A stretch of 64,000 bases of DNA. It comes from Massariosphaeria phaeospora. Its lineage: Eukaryota; Ascomycota; Dothideomycetes; Pleosporales. The translations under genes were made by a program, and so were the position numbers. The stretch spans positions 186,001 through 250,000 of the forward strand of contig JAADJZ010000028.1 in the NCBI GenBank assembly GCA_011032825.1, written 5' to 3'. Numbering within the stretch: the stretch's first letter is position 1; the number at the start of each line of letters is the position of its first letter. Shown piece by piece: positions 11,238 through 22,099 of this stretch. A model generated the notes under the pieces. It did not search any database. It was not told the DNA's origin and saw nothing but the letters and a program-made list of their open reading frames with translations.

Positions 11238-12932
11238 ATGCCAGTGTTTTACGACACCTCTGCAGCTATGGCGAGGACAACAGATGGAAATCCAGAGCGC
11301 TTGGCGTACAATGATCGTGTTGACAGACTCCGGAGGAAGGAGTACCGTATGCTGAAAGGTCAGTTCACACGTCTGTTCCGAATGCTAAGGGGCTTCAGAC
11401 TTACTCCCAGAAATGCAGGAACAACGTACCTCGATCACGCCGGGACAACTCTCCCCGCTACTTCCCTCGTAACGCAATTCTCCCACTCCCTGCAGACTCT
11501 GCTCCTTGCGAACCCGCACTCCGCATCCGCCTCGGCGCCGAACACTTCCCATCGCATCGTCGAGGAAACCCGGCTCAAGGTGCTCAAACTCTTTAATGCG
11601 AGCCCCGAGCACTTCGACATCGTGTTTGTCGCCAACGCCACCGCGGGCATCAAGCTCGTGCTGGAAGCCTTCAGCGGGCACGACGAAGGTTTCGATTACT
11701 ACTATCATCGAAACGCGCATACGAGCTTGGTCGGCGTCCGAGAACACGCCGCGTCGAGTCACTGCTTCGCTTCCGATGCGGAGGTGGAACAATGGCTTCA
11801 AGACGAGCATAGTTTCTCTGGGGATGCAAATACTGATCGGCCAACGCTATTCGCCTACCCAGCGCAGTCGAACATGAACGGCCGTCGGCTGCCTCTGTCC
11901 TGGCCGGCCGCTCTCCGCAGCACGTCCCAACGCCTGCGCACATACTCTCTGCTCGACGTCGCCGCACTCGTATCGACAAGCCCCCTCGATCTCAGCGACC
12001 ACGCAGCCGCACCCGATTTTACAGTGATGTCTTTCTACAAGATGTTCGGCTTCCCTAACCTCGGTGCGCTGATCGTGCGCAAGTCTGCTGCGCACGTGTT
12101 CGACCAGAGACGTTACTTCGGCGGCGGGACCACCGAGATGATAACGTGCATTGGTACGCAGTGGGTTGCGAAGAAGGAGAAGCGCTTGACTGATAGACTC
12201 GAGGATGGGACGGGCGCGACGCACAGCATCCTCGCGCTGCATTGCGCGATAGATGTGCACGACATGCTGTATGGCGGTTTCAGTGAGATCTCGAAGCACA
12301 CGGGGTGGCTCGCAAAGACGTTGTACGAAAGGTTGGCGAGCCTCAAGCACGCAAATGGTCGACCGGTGTGCCAGATCTACAAGGACCCGGCAGCAACATA
12401 CGGAGACGCGTTGACGCAGGGCGCCACGGTCACGTTTAACATCTCTTCCAGCGACGGCGCCTGGATTTCTAGCTGGAAGGTCGGCCAGCTGGCATCCTCG
12501 AAGAACATCCACATCCGCACCGGAAGCCTCTGCAACCCCGCTGGCATGGCATGCGCTCTAGGCTTGTCCTCGTCTGACGTCCAAAGAGCGTATGCGTCGG
12601 GGTTTCGATGTGGACAAGAAGCCGATATAAGAGAAGGGATACCGTTTGGAATGGTTCGCGCTAGTTTTGGAGCCATGAGCACCTTGGAGGATGTGAGCAT
12701 CTTCGCGAAGTTCGTTCAAGACCACTTTGTTGGAAAAGGTTTGCTCAACGTGGACGATAACGACGAGAAGAGGGTAAAGAGCGAAGAAATGCGCCGTTCG
12801 GAGCAAAGCTCTACACCATCCTTTGAGAAGCCCGGATTGAGGCTTCGTCCGGTACGACAACAATTTTGGGCAAAGTTCGGGGCCTGTATTCCTTTTCGGT
12901 CAAGGAGGCCAGATGTCGTTAGTGCACACTGA
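11238..12932 (+). CDS. MOCOS/NifS-like PLP enzyme (molybdenum cofactor sulfurase N-domain type)
   Basis: A class-V aminotransferase-fold, PLP-dependent cysteine desulfurase-like protein. Seen: YLDHAGTTLP at the start of the core, HRNAHTSLVGVRE (PLP-stacking His), SLLDVAALVSTSPLDLS (PLP-binding Asp), SFYKMFGFPNLGALIVR with the Schiff-base Lys at about residue 248, RRYFGGGTTEMI, and RTGSLCNPAGMACALGLS with the position expected for the catalytic cysteine. A 60-nt intron at 11359-11418 (GTCAGT..TGCAG) is a multiple of three, so the genomic frame reads through it; removing it gives MLKGTTYLDHAGTT, the family sequence. The protein is then 544 aa. The ATG at 11238 is chosen over 11151, whose extension is unlike the family. 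The C-terminal MOSC domain of full MOCOS proteins is missing. Likely role: mobilising sulfur from cysteine; the acceptor is unknown. Confidence 0.82.
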   Translation: MPVFYDTSAAMARTTDGNPERLAYNDRVDRLRRKEYRMLKGQFTRLFRMLRGFRLTPRNAGTTYLDHAGTTLPATSLVTQFSHSLQTLLLANPHSASASAPNTSHRIVEETRLKVLKLFNASPEHFDIVFVANATAGIKLVLEAFSGHDEGFDYYYHRNAHTSLVGVREHAASSHCFASDAEVEQWLQDEHSFSGDANTDRPTLFAYPAQSNMNGRRLPLSWPAALRSTSQRLRTYSLLDVAALVSTSPLDLSDHAAAPDFTVMSFYKMFGFPNLGALIVRKSAAHVFDQRRYFGGGTTEMITCIGTQWVAKKEKRLTDRLEDGTGATHSILALHCAIDVHDMLYGGFSEISKHTGWLAKTLYERLASLKHANGRPVCQIYKDPAATYGDALTQGATVTFNISSSDGAWISSWKVGQLASSKNIHIRTGSLCNPAGMACALGLSSSDVQRAYASGFRCGQEADIREGIPFGMVRASFGAMSTLEDVSIFAKFVQDHFVGKGLLNVDDNDEKRVKSEEMRRSEQSSTPSFEKPGLRLRPVRQQFWAKFGACIPFRSRRPDVVSAH

Positions 12933-13362
12933 TCGCATATTCGTCTTTTTGTACCGAGGTGCTTTCGGTCACGCCTTTGTCCGTTGATCCCTATTGTTTT
13001 TTCGAGGTCGTTGATTGATTAAGCTGCGGGAAAGCCAGTATACAGAGCTGTTATGGACACTCTTGTATCCGAGTTCTTTGCTACCAATTCCTGCACTCTT
13101 TTACTGTTGAAAAGTGGAAAAGAAGCCGTACATGATGTATGAGGTGCAATTTGGCATCGATGCATATAGCTATATTTCAGACAACTGTAGAGAGATTGTA
13201 CTTACACTTGATTAAAATAAGGAAAAACGCCGGACGTGTTGATGAGTCGATCACTGAGCCGGTCAGCAATCTACCCAGTTTCCCCCAAACGCTGTTCAAT
13301 AGAGTCTGAGTCTAAGCAGCCAAATTGATCTCGACACAAAATTGGTCCGTCGATGGAGGTCT
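12933..13362. other. Intergenic between convergent genes
   Basis: Shared 3' flank of the PLP enzyme gene (plus strand) and the membrane-protein gene (minus strand). No reading frame or repeat worth annotating. Confidence 0.3.
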
Positions 13363-15652
13363 TCAATCCTTCGACCTATCTGGCATTGTCGACACAGAAA
13401 AGTCCGAAACATCATCCTCGACCTGATGCGGCAGGTCCGTAGTGTCATGACCGACTTTGAACCTACTCAAACTGCTGATCAAATCAGCACCCCATTGGCT
13501 TAGCAGGTATGAACTGGAAACTCTCTGTGCCAAGAGGTCACTAGTCGCAAAGTTCTGGGTGACCTTATATCCCTGCGGAAGGGAAGCGTGCGAAAGCTCG
13601 GCGAGTTTCTCGTCGGTTGTAGTGACCGGTACTTCTTGATCAATTTTCCCCCAAGATCCTTTCGTTTCGGCCTCGAAGGCTCGTCGTTGCAACTGCAGGA
13701 TTCCATCCTGGATCCATCGATCGAGGCGAGGCACCATTGCTCGATGAAATTTGCTGAGAAAGAGGAGGATCTTCAGAAGATATAGATCCAGCAAAACAAT
13801 GGCGGTTGTCATGACGATGATGAAGACTAGACCGAAATAATTGATGTTCCTGAGCTATTGTTAATGGGTGCTCAATAGACAACGTCGATCGGCCTAAAAC
13901 CTACGCAAAGCCACCTGCTTTTCGCATTTTCTGGGTGTTGCATAACAATGACCTATCATTTCTATCCCGGGACTGTACTGGTGGAGTCGAGTTTTTTGCG
14001 TCCCCATCACCGCTTGCATAACCAGTGGCATGGTCGGTAAACATGACCTGCAAAAGAGATAGGAATTGGGTCTCTAACGCAATCACTTCATGAACCCACT
14101 GATCGGGCGGTAAACCAGGCATTGGCGAGATACTAGCTGTCGCATTCAGATATCCACCAAAAGTCGAACGAACACTAGATATGTTTCGGGTGATGGTAAT
14201 GAAATGCTTCAACGCGGCTTTTTGAAGCGGGGAGATCGATGGCAGGGTGATTGGTGGGATGTCTAGGAGCGCTCCACGCAGTTGCGTACAGTATTCAGTC
14301 TGCGATGGTCGCGCGATGCAGTATTGGTACTTGAGCACTGTTGTTAGATCGTGAACTAAAGGCACTATGTGAAAGGACGACACACCTGTTGCGTACATCC
14401 GAGTAAGCCAACCGGGCGATCCGAGAAGAAACGTGAGTTATTCTGATTGCTACGATGTGCCGAAAAAAGAATATCTTCTACAGGAGCAATGTATGTCGCG
14501 CCGCGGAGGTCGATCGCGACGAGGACAGTGTCAGCATCGTCGAGCTTTAATTCAGGTACGACGTCCCATTTTGTGAGATTGCTCGGGGTTGCTAACGCAA
14601 ATACTTGTCTAATTTATTATTAGGGGCTGCTTCGGTCGATACGTCACATTGAAGATTTACTTTACCCCGTAGCCCAGCGGTAGTCCATCGTTAGGCGGTT
14701 TGAAGATAAACGTCAAATTACCATAATCCCTACTAAATCGAAGATTTTTGCCCAAGGCGACCGCCGGGACTTCGATTTGAGAGGTTGTGGGACGTGTGAA
14801 CCCAAACCCTTGTTCTTGTTCAGAGCGGTAAACATCATCCGTGCTCGCATTCACCATTCTTAAATGATCCTGCACTGGGACCACAGTACATGTAGTCTTT
14901 TTCCGGATCTTGACAGCTTCTTGCCTTGGTAGATTTAGACCGAGATCAGAGGTAAGATCCAGAAGTCCAGTGTCCACGCTTATGGCCTGGACATGCCCCT
15001 TAGTGCACATTGATTTGGAGAAGGGGCATTGAGTAATCGATTGCTGTAAAAGAAGGCGTGGTTGAATTAAAATGCTGTGGCATGTTTCCGGGAGCGATAC
15101 GCCCTCCCCATAACACCGGTTCCTGTATGAAGCTGCTCTATCCAACGTCTTATCCAAATGGGACCACCCAGGCTTTTGGTCGCGATGGATATATTTGTTG
15201 CAAAACGGAGTGTTTACAAGCACCTCCACGTTGGATGTCTGAACCACGAAAGATGTAGATATGGTTGCAGACAGTGCACCAATGACGTAGACAAATGCTA
15301 AGAGGACATGGCCGAAGCAGCGTAGGAATGGGCACTGAGCTCTTTTTCTCCAAATCCACCAGAGATTGACGTTCTCTGCCATCAGAGCACTAGGCGCAGG
15401 TAACGTTCGAAGTATCGCTTGTTGTTGCCAAAATAGTAGATCGGATGGGCATCCTCGGGCCCGTATCTGATGCAAGGCGAAAATGACAATGTGCCACAAG
15501 TGCGTTGTGGCCACTGATGAGAGTATTGCTAAAATGGATATAACGATTATCCCTGTTCGAGTGTCGGTTGTGATTGTCCTGCCCAAGACAGGCCCTTGGC
15601 TCCAATTGGTCCAGAGTCCACGGTGGACATACACATCGTCGAGCTCTGACAT
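13363..15652 (-). CDS. Four-exon polytopic membrane protein, unknown function
   Basis: Minus-strand exons 15652-14661, 14608-14386, 14329-13905 and 13849-13363; introns of 52, 56 and 55 nt; all phases close to a 708-aa protein. The start MSELDDVYVHRGLWTNWSQG is followed by membrane segments at about 34-58 (IIVISILAILSSVATTHLWH) and 115-140 (VLLAFVYVIGALSATISTSF). A large central region, probably extracellular, has many Cys and N-glycosylation sites (NLTF, NNSRF, NATAS). A final membrane segment is NYFGLVFIIVMTTAIVLLDL, followed by a cytosolic tail rich in acidic and Ser residues. The splice CTQQ|YQYC restores a cysteine-rich motif I associate with a common uncharacterised Pezizomycotina family. 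Transport or sensing is possible; no enzyme motif was seen. Confidence 0.75.
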
Positions 15653-16394
15653 GCCCGCTTAATCTTGAAATCTTGATTCAAACGAAGAACAACGTCAGTA
15701 TCCGCCGTAGGACATGAAATAATAGATCAACAATAACTTCAGGGAGAATGGGGCATTTCCAATCCTAATACTCAGCGGAAAAGTGCCCTGCACCATCGAC
15801 ACAGCATCCTCGGCCAAAACCGTCTAGACTTAGAACTTGTATTGTCTTAGCTGTGGTCATGGCAACCAATTGGTAGCTTTGAATATGGCTAGTCTCTTAT
15901 GCGGGCCCGAAGACGAAGAACAGGAGCATCCCATGATTGCTCTATGTGAATAGTTCCCGTTTCTACTAGCTGTCTTGTGTCGGAGGCTCTCGGTAGAATG
16001 CGGGCAGTAAGGCATACTCTGCAGATTCCTAGCCTAACACTTGCATGCGGCGAAGCGTTTTGAGTTGGGGCGGACACCAGTCACGCCAGCCGCGAAAAAG
16101 TGAATATGACCCAGCGTAGTCAGTGTACCACGTACGAGAAAATAAATGAGGCTCGTGGCAGGAGCACGTGAACATCGTTTTCTATCAAGTAACATTGCGC
16201 AAAAGTTCTCTGTTCTCTTATACAATTGGGGTAGTAGTCTAGCAGTTTTCCCATCCGTATGGTGGCACCATGATTCCTCCATTGCCGACAAGCACTGAAA
16301 CCATGCGCCGATGTGACCTCGTCTTGATCCTGAGGCGCAGTACAAACCTGTGCCTCTGGCCAGCGTTGACGGACGTTGCACAACGGGCAATACA
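15653..16394. other. Intergenic, left flank of the hAT insertion
   Basis: Promoter side of the membrane-protein gene, then sequence without a supported gene. Minus-strand frames at 16034-16611 cross the transposon boundary and are therefore unlikely to be a native gene. Confidence 0.3.
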
Positions 16395-16402
16395 CCACGA
16401 GA
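16395..16402. repeat. Left target-site duplication of the hAT element
   Basis: CCACGAGA immediately outside the left inverted repeat. The right flank at 20077-20084 is CCACGAGT. Seven of eight bases agree, and 8 bp is the duplication length made by hAT transposases. Confidence 0.75.
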
Positions 16403-16422
16403 CAGCGGTTTGCATGGAGGGA
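16403..16422 (+). repeat. Left terminal inverted repeat of the hAT element
   Basis: CAGCGGTTTGCATGGAGGGA. Its reverse complement matches 20057-20076 at 19 of 20 positions. The CATGGAG-type phrases just inside (16440-16473, CTCCATATACTCTGGAG and ACTCCATGGAGT) resemble the subterminal repeats to which hAT transposases bind. Confidence 0.85.
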
Positions 16423-18142
16423 ACGGAGTGCTCTGGAGTATCTCCATATACTCTGGAGCCACTCCATGGAGTGAATAGAGCTTAGTAATCTAGCCGTCTT
16501 ACCTAAATAGGAAGTCCCGTAGCCGTGATCCAAATGTGATTGTATTTCGCCGAGTCTCGGCATATAGCGTCTGAACGTCATGACATCCCCCGCACCCGCC
16601 GCATCTGCCAAATCTCATCACTGCTTCATCAATCCACCACCAAATTGGCTACTGTCTTTGATATTGATAGTATGACGAAACGACGCAATAATAAGCCTCC
16701 TCGTACGGCTGCTAAGCGTGCGCGCGACGATGGACCCCTATCCAGTAGCCAGCCGATGGTTATCCACGATGACGAATCTACGAGCGATCTCACCGAACTC
16801 GATTCCGCGGACGTCCCCGTACCTACGCAGTTCCAGCAAACAAACAGTGATAGTTTGGAGGTCCTACTTAACGCGCAGCCTGTTTTTCAGGCGCCCTTCA
16901 ATTACTCCTGGGTCAATTGGGATACAACTGCGCTGGCTGGGTGCCGCCGGATCGCCACCCCCTTTCGTACAAAGGCTACGGCGTGCCTGTTATCGGCAGC
17001 TACGTAAACGCGCAGGCAAACAGCGCCTCTGCTACGTACTGGATTTGTAAAACGTGCCATACAAACAAGGGCAATTGCAAGTTCAATATAACGAATGGAT
17101 CAAAAGGCGTATTGACTCATTTCCAAACTCAACACGCCCATACGTACGAGCAGGAGTCAGCAGGTATCTCCATGGATTCTGCTCATCGAATTGACCCACT
17201 GGAAGTTCTCGACGTCACCGATCCCGTACAGCGAGACGTATATAATCGACTAGTAGAGAACTTTGACGCAGAGGGGTTGCGTAAAGATATCCTACGCTGG
17301 ATTGTAAAAGATAGCGTGCCTTTCACAGTGGTTACTAGTCCTCATTTCAGGCGTATCCTATCGCGGGCAATGCCTTTCTGTACTGTAGAGATTATCCCTC
17401 ACAATTCAACAGTACGCAGATGGATCTTGAAAGAGTTTGTTCGCCACAAACGAGAGGTTGTAGCTGTATTGTCAAAAGCGCAAAGCAGAATCCACCTATC
17501 CTTCGACGTATGGACTTCTCGTAGGCAGAGAGGGTTGAACGGTGTATCTGCGCACTAGGTAGATGAGGCAGGTAGCTGCCGCACCGCCATGTTGGCACTC
17601 ACTGAGATGCCAGATTCTCACTCAGGGGAGAACCTTGCAGCGGATGTTCTCCGTGTTATCAAGGAGTACGGTATTGAGCGCAATATAGGTTACTTTGTTA
17701 CCGATAACGCTAGTCCAAACGACCTAGCGATCGAGGAGCTGGCGGCGGAGTTAGGATTCAATGCATCATGGAGACGTTTACGCTGCGCCGGCCACATCAT
17801 CAACTTGATAGCGCAGCAGGTCCTTTTTGGCAGCAACTACGACATGTTTGAAAGGGAGTTACTACTCGCAACTAGTTTAGAAGAGCAGACTGCATTATGG
17901 AGGAAGAAAGGCCCTATCGGTCAACTACACAATGTCATCAGATGGATCAACAACTCCCCAGGCAAACTACAGCGCTTCAACAACGTACAAAAAGAGATAT
18001 GGAGAGAGCAAAATCCTACTTCAACACAGCAGGCACCAACTGTAGCGTTGCTACAGAGCAACAATACAAGGTACGTGCGATATTCGTCACTCCTGCGGCA
18101 AAGGTGCGCAGCAAACTCACAACCCAACTTTACAACAATGCG

Positions 18143-18254
18143 ACTCCACCACCACATCGAATTTTTTAATTACGACAACGGCACGTGTTTCGCATGGCAA
18201 TTTCTGTCGCGATTAATCGCTCGTTTGTAATTATATGCGTTGTGGTGGTGGAGT
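18143..18254. repeat. Inverted repeat, 14-bp perfect arms, in the transposase intron
   Basis: Arms ACTCCACCACCACA (18143-18156) and its exact reverse complement (18241-18254), with weaker pairing continuing inward (TTAATTAC against GTAATTA). Confidence 0.75.
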
Positions 18255-18279
18255 TGTGAGGTTGGGGGCGATAGCTGCA

Positions 18280-18327
18280 GCCATCGGATGACCGAGGGAA
18301 GATGGAAAATCTCTCTCATCCGATGGC
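18280..18327. repeat. Inverted repeat, 12-bp perfect arms, in the transposase intron
   Basis: GCCATCGGATGA at 18280-18291 and its reverse complement at 18316-18327 enclose a 24-base loop. Confidence 0.75.
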
Positions 18328-20056
18328 GCCGCAGCACCCAGATAGAAGCCGGACATCCGGAGTTAAGCTCGGGGGTTCTCGCTTAGCGATTTAGAGTTTT
18401 TTTAGCGCTGTTTTTGACAGCCCCATCAAGACTCCAAATCAGCGCGCGCGACATTAACCCACCGCCACACAATATTATCTCAATCGCCCGAAAACGCCTA
18501 GAGATATACTGCTCCTGCAGCGATATTCAAAATTGCATCGCGATGCGACGTTGTAGTGGAAAGATATTGTGTAGTGGAGAGTTTTCAAAAAATCTCGCTA
18601 TATTTGGCATCTCTGGTCCCCACAACCAGCTGACTCTGCCGCAGATGGAACTCAACTTGGGATATGCTGGTGCGCGCACTACGCCTCCGCACCGCCATCG
18701 AACAGTTTCTCGATATAGAGAGCCTCCGCAACGAAAACCGTATGACCCGTACTAGCCAGTTGCTTGCTGCAGAGAATCCTGAGGCGTCTATAGCCAGAAA
18801 CATCTTTACTAAGCGCCTAGGCGCTGAAGGATAGTCTATTATCACTGAACTTGTTGAGATACTTGAACCTTTCAAGGAGGCAACTAAATCTCTAGAGGGG
18901 CGACCTGACGAGCACTCTCAGCTTGGGATAGCGTACGTTGTGCCTATCCTTGGACTCCTTATGGAGAACCTTGAAAAGCTTAAGATACAGTACCAAGATT
19001 CAGCTGAACACGTAGCGTTTTGGGTGGCTATTGAGCAGGCGTGGAAGAAGGCCCAAAAGTACTACGCGCTATCGGATATCACTCCTGTATACGCCGCTGC
19101 TGTATTACTTGATCCTCGTCAGAAGAAGGAGTACCTGGTTGAAGCTTGGGGTGAGGAGTGGGCAGAGCACTCTATTGCGAAGATTCGAGAGCTTTACGAG
19201 AAGGACTACCCAGCTACACCGGAGGAGACGCTGCTATCCTCACAATCCTCACAAGGCTCATCTCATCGTGCTCCGCTTGCTGAGCTTAGTAGCAACACGG
19301 CTGGCAATACACCCAAGGCGCCTCGGTATCATCCACTTCTCAGTCGGCTCAAAGAATCACGTAAACTGCCTACGCCTGAACCGTTTACAGGCAATGAGAT
19401 TGCTCACTATCTCTCAACACCACGAGAGACAGACGATGACGTAGTACCAGCTCAATATTGGAGACGATCAGCTATCAAGGCACTGTACCCACGCCTCTCA
19501 CGTATGGCTATCGATATACTATCGATTCCCGCTATGAGCTCTGAGCCAGAGAGGATTTTCAGCAAAGGGGGGATAACTCTATCGCCTCGGCGCTCAAACA
19601 TGAAAGAGAGTACACTAGAGGGGTGCCTTTGCCTACAAAATTGGGGCAATTCTGGCCTCATAGTCATTGGCAACCATGGCGAAACTTTGCGCGGAGGGGA
19701 CGACGCCGACGTTGCCACCCAGGCAGAGCTCTTGAATCAACGGTGGCGACGACGATGATGAGATTGAGGCTAGCAGAGTACTATTTGCGGAATCTTGGGT
19801 GATGGGCGAAGCTAGCTAGAGGCAGAAAACAGCTACTATACAGTGTACTTAGAGCAATCAAGGCGTTCATGGATAGTTGACTTTGGAGGCACGTGATCCT
19901 GCCGCTCTATCTTGATATACACCGTGTATTTAAGCTATACGCTTGCGGATATCCTACTCCCATACAAGTTAGTATAGCCAAGCGATATATATAGCCTCTC
20001 CATGGAAATTCTACGGAGATTGTGGATGCAGGGAGTATGGAGAGAGCTCACGGAAC

Positions 20057-20076
20057 TCCCTCCATGCAAAACGCTG
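20057..20076 (-). repeat. Right terminal inverted repeat of the hAT element
   Basis: Reads TCCCTCCATGCAAAACGCTG on the plus strand; it mirrors 16403-16422 with one mismatch. Confidence 0.85.
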
Positions 20077-20084
20077 CCACGAGT
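20077..20084. repeat. Right target-site duplication of the hAT element
   Basis: CCACGAGT, matching the left flank CCACGAGA at seven of eight bases. Confidence 0.75.
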
Positions 20085-22099
20085 GTGCGAATCCGCGTCT
20101 GTCCGAAGAGCCACGTTCGCTTGGGGGACATCGCAGCAACAGGGATGAATGTTCGCCTCTTGAAGAAAGATATTACCAGAAAGGGGAGAAGAAATTGCAC
20201 GTCTGGAAGGATGTTGATGCTGTGAGAGATGCTGCGAGGGCGTGGAGGTGCTGAGAAAAGGAGATCCGTGCATCAGCGCTGACTAACCCGGACGAAAATA
20301 ACCCCGATCGAAACTGAACTCCTTTCCTTCCCCACTTCATCCTGCGACATACGGAGTAAACGCCAGTTACTCTGTTACCTGAGCACTCGTACGGCCTTGC
20401 CATAGAGGCATCAGGCTAGCCGTTCGCAAGCTCTCTCAAATCGCTCTCATTTGGAGTTGCCTGATACCTAAACAAACGCACAACGGGCCAAGCTGGCTCG
20501 ACCCGAGGCTCATCGACTTCCATCAAATCTCATCGAATATTTTGCCTGACATACTTCCGACATAATTCATACGTTACTACCATATCCGAAAAGCCCTCTT
20601 AAGGTTTCGGCGACGTCTCACAACTAATAACAACCACACCAACGAGCTTGCGCCCCCACCGCCTACATGCGTCCAAATCAAGCTCGTGTACGCCTGCATG
20701 GTTTGGCGCCTGCTTCAAGATCCGGATGAGTACTTACTCTTGGAACAACAAGGTAACATTGATATCGTTATACTGCCGTGCAGGCCCCATTTGCGATGAG
20801 TGCTCCAGATTCTACTCTCGCGACCTAGTATCTGCCCAAACGTTCATGCTGCCGTGGCACAGCCACGTGAACCTCCTCGATATGTAGTTCTTTGCGGTTC
20901 CGGAATGTCTGCATCATCGCAGCGCTTACCGCGACTCTAAACTGGACCACGGCGTGTCGTATGTGTGCCGCTGCGCGAAAGTTACAACCGGACAACGGAC
21001 GTCGTTCACGGACTTCGTGCGCCGCCAGATAGGCAATTCCTACCTTATGCAAGCCTCTAGTGCAGAGGTAGGCGGCGCAACACTGCCTATTTGACCCTTT
21101 GCGTTTCGAGTTCTCGAGTTGTCGAAACCTGGAGCATTTTGGCGCACAAAGTGGTTCTCTCGTTCATTCTAGTGGCTGTCTTATCCTCTCCATTGACGAA
21201 GAGCACGCAAATTCTAGCGGCTGCCATCGCAAGACTGTTGGCGAAAGACCCAGGCGCGATCTTAAGACTTGGTCGGACTCTAGGTCATCTCGGAGATCAG
21301 AGTTCATTAGAGTCGAGCCTTATTTAACCTGGCACTCGGCGCGGTATATCGGGCGCTTACTGAAAAACGCGGACTCTGAAGAAGATTCTCGAGGCCACCT
21401 GATGTAGAACCAGATAGGTGGTGTAGACTCGTGGTGATGGAAGTGGCAGAACTCGGTGGAACGAACGTAACTGCAAGTCTGTCTAGTTTACTCACCATAA
21501 ATTCCAGTAATGGCACTTGAATTGAGATGCTGACCAGGAGATCGGTTCCCTGGCAAGATGGTAACGTTTCTCCGGGCTCTGCCGCTACAAAGTCCTACAT
21601 GAAAGCACTCCCAACCCAAGTACAAACTCGCCCATATTATATGTCAATAGCAGAACATACGACGGATCTACCTAACTGCTACTAGGAGTGCATGCTGGAT
21701 TTTCCAAAGATCATGCATCAAACTGGAGGGACCGCACGACTGCCCCTTCGACTACTTCTTACAGGAAAGAGATATAAGAACAACCAAACACGAAGTTAAC
21801 TTTGTGGTTACCAAAAACAAGTTCATGAAGACCTCCGTTTGGCTTTATTAGGCCCGCAGTTCCGTGGTGGCGCAGCCGCAGCCACTTCATTAGCTTCGGG
21901 ATCCGGCCGAGGCTCCCGTACCCAGATTGGCTCTTGATGAAAGCCCATAAGCTGGCTCTCGCCCGATCATCAATCGGACCTCTGCCACCCGGTTCGTCTC
22001 ATGTTCCGACTCTCGCCATAGACACATCCCTCGCCTCAAATCCCCTCTTTGACCTCTCCGTCCTGTCGTTCCGTCTCTCTCCTTCTCCGATCCCTCACC
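20085..22099. other. Gene-poor right flank of the transposon
   Basis: No supported gene. A short plus-strand frame near 20760-20885 contains CDECSRFYSRDL, faintly like the CxxC start of some HET-domain proteins, but several stops follow and no HET core is present. From about 21900 the sequence is C/T-rich leader to the gene at 22100. Confidence 0.3.

Larger units (their letters stand above)
18071..18644 (+). other. Oversized intron of the transposase gene with internal hairpins
   Basis: The 574-nt intron is about ten times the usual intron in this window. Perfect 14-bp inverted arms at 18143-18156 and 18241-18254 and perfect 12-bp arms at 18280-18291 and 18316-18327 would fold into two hairpins, which suggests that a small non-autonomous element landed in an originally short intron. 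I could not define its ends or a target duplication. Confidence 0.6.
16672..19758 (+). pseudogene. hAT transposase, disabled by a frameshift and two stops
   Basis: Begins MTKRRNNKPPRTAAKRARD at 16672, a basic N-terminus. A one-base loss or equivalent near 16917-16945 shifts the frame; the next frame continues WVPPDRHPLSYKGYG, a BED-like zinc finger (YWICKTCHTNKG then THFQTQHAH), HLSFDVWTS (catalytic-core Asp region), and after a TAG at 17556-17558 VDEAGSCRTAMLAL, FVTDNASPND and RCAGHIINLIAQQ. At 18070 the coding sequence stops at NNT-AG and resumes at 18645 (A-TGG AAC) to give NNTRWNSTWDML, showing a 574-nt intron with GTACGT and CCGCAG ends. A second TAG at 18832-18834 sits where Trp is expected (GAEG-stop-SIITELVEIL). 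The C-terminal hAT dimerisation region is clear (ILSIPAMSSEPERIFSKGG, then LCLQNW). Confidence 0.85.
16403..20076 (+). mobile_element. hAT-family DNA transposon, full-length but inactivated (3674 bp)
   Basis: Bounded by 20-bp inverted terminal repeats (16403-16422 and 20057-20076, one mismatch) that begin with the CAGnG typical of hAT ends, and flanked by an 8-bp duplication with one mismatch. Inside, on the plus strand, is a hAT transposase with a BED-like zinc finger and the C-terminal dimerisation region. The transposase is broken by a frameshift and two in-frame stops, so the copy is not autonomous. Conserved ends and nearly identical target duplications argue that insertion was not extremely old. 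Its single large intron holds hairpin-forming sequence. Confidence 0.85.

Noticed and set aside
16034..16611. Overlapping minus-strand frames of 142 and 163 codons
   Set aside because: They cross the defined left end of the hAT element, so they cannot be a native gene, and their translations have no motifs.
18330..18380. Sequence faintly like the 5S rRNA phrase CCGGAGTTAAGC
   Set aside because: Only about a dozen bases agree, and flanking 5S promoter boxes are absent. It is probably coincidence inside the transposase intron.
20760..21050. Possible decayed HET-domain start (CDEC motif)
   Set aside because: Only one short CxxC-like phrase; several stops follow and no LSHxW or IDxLCI motif appears.
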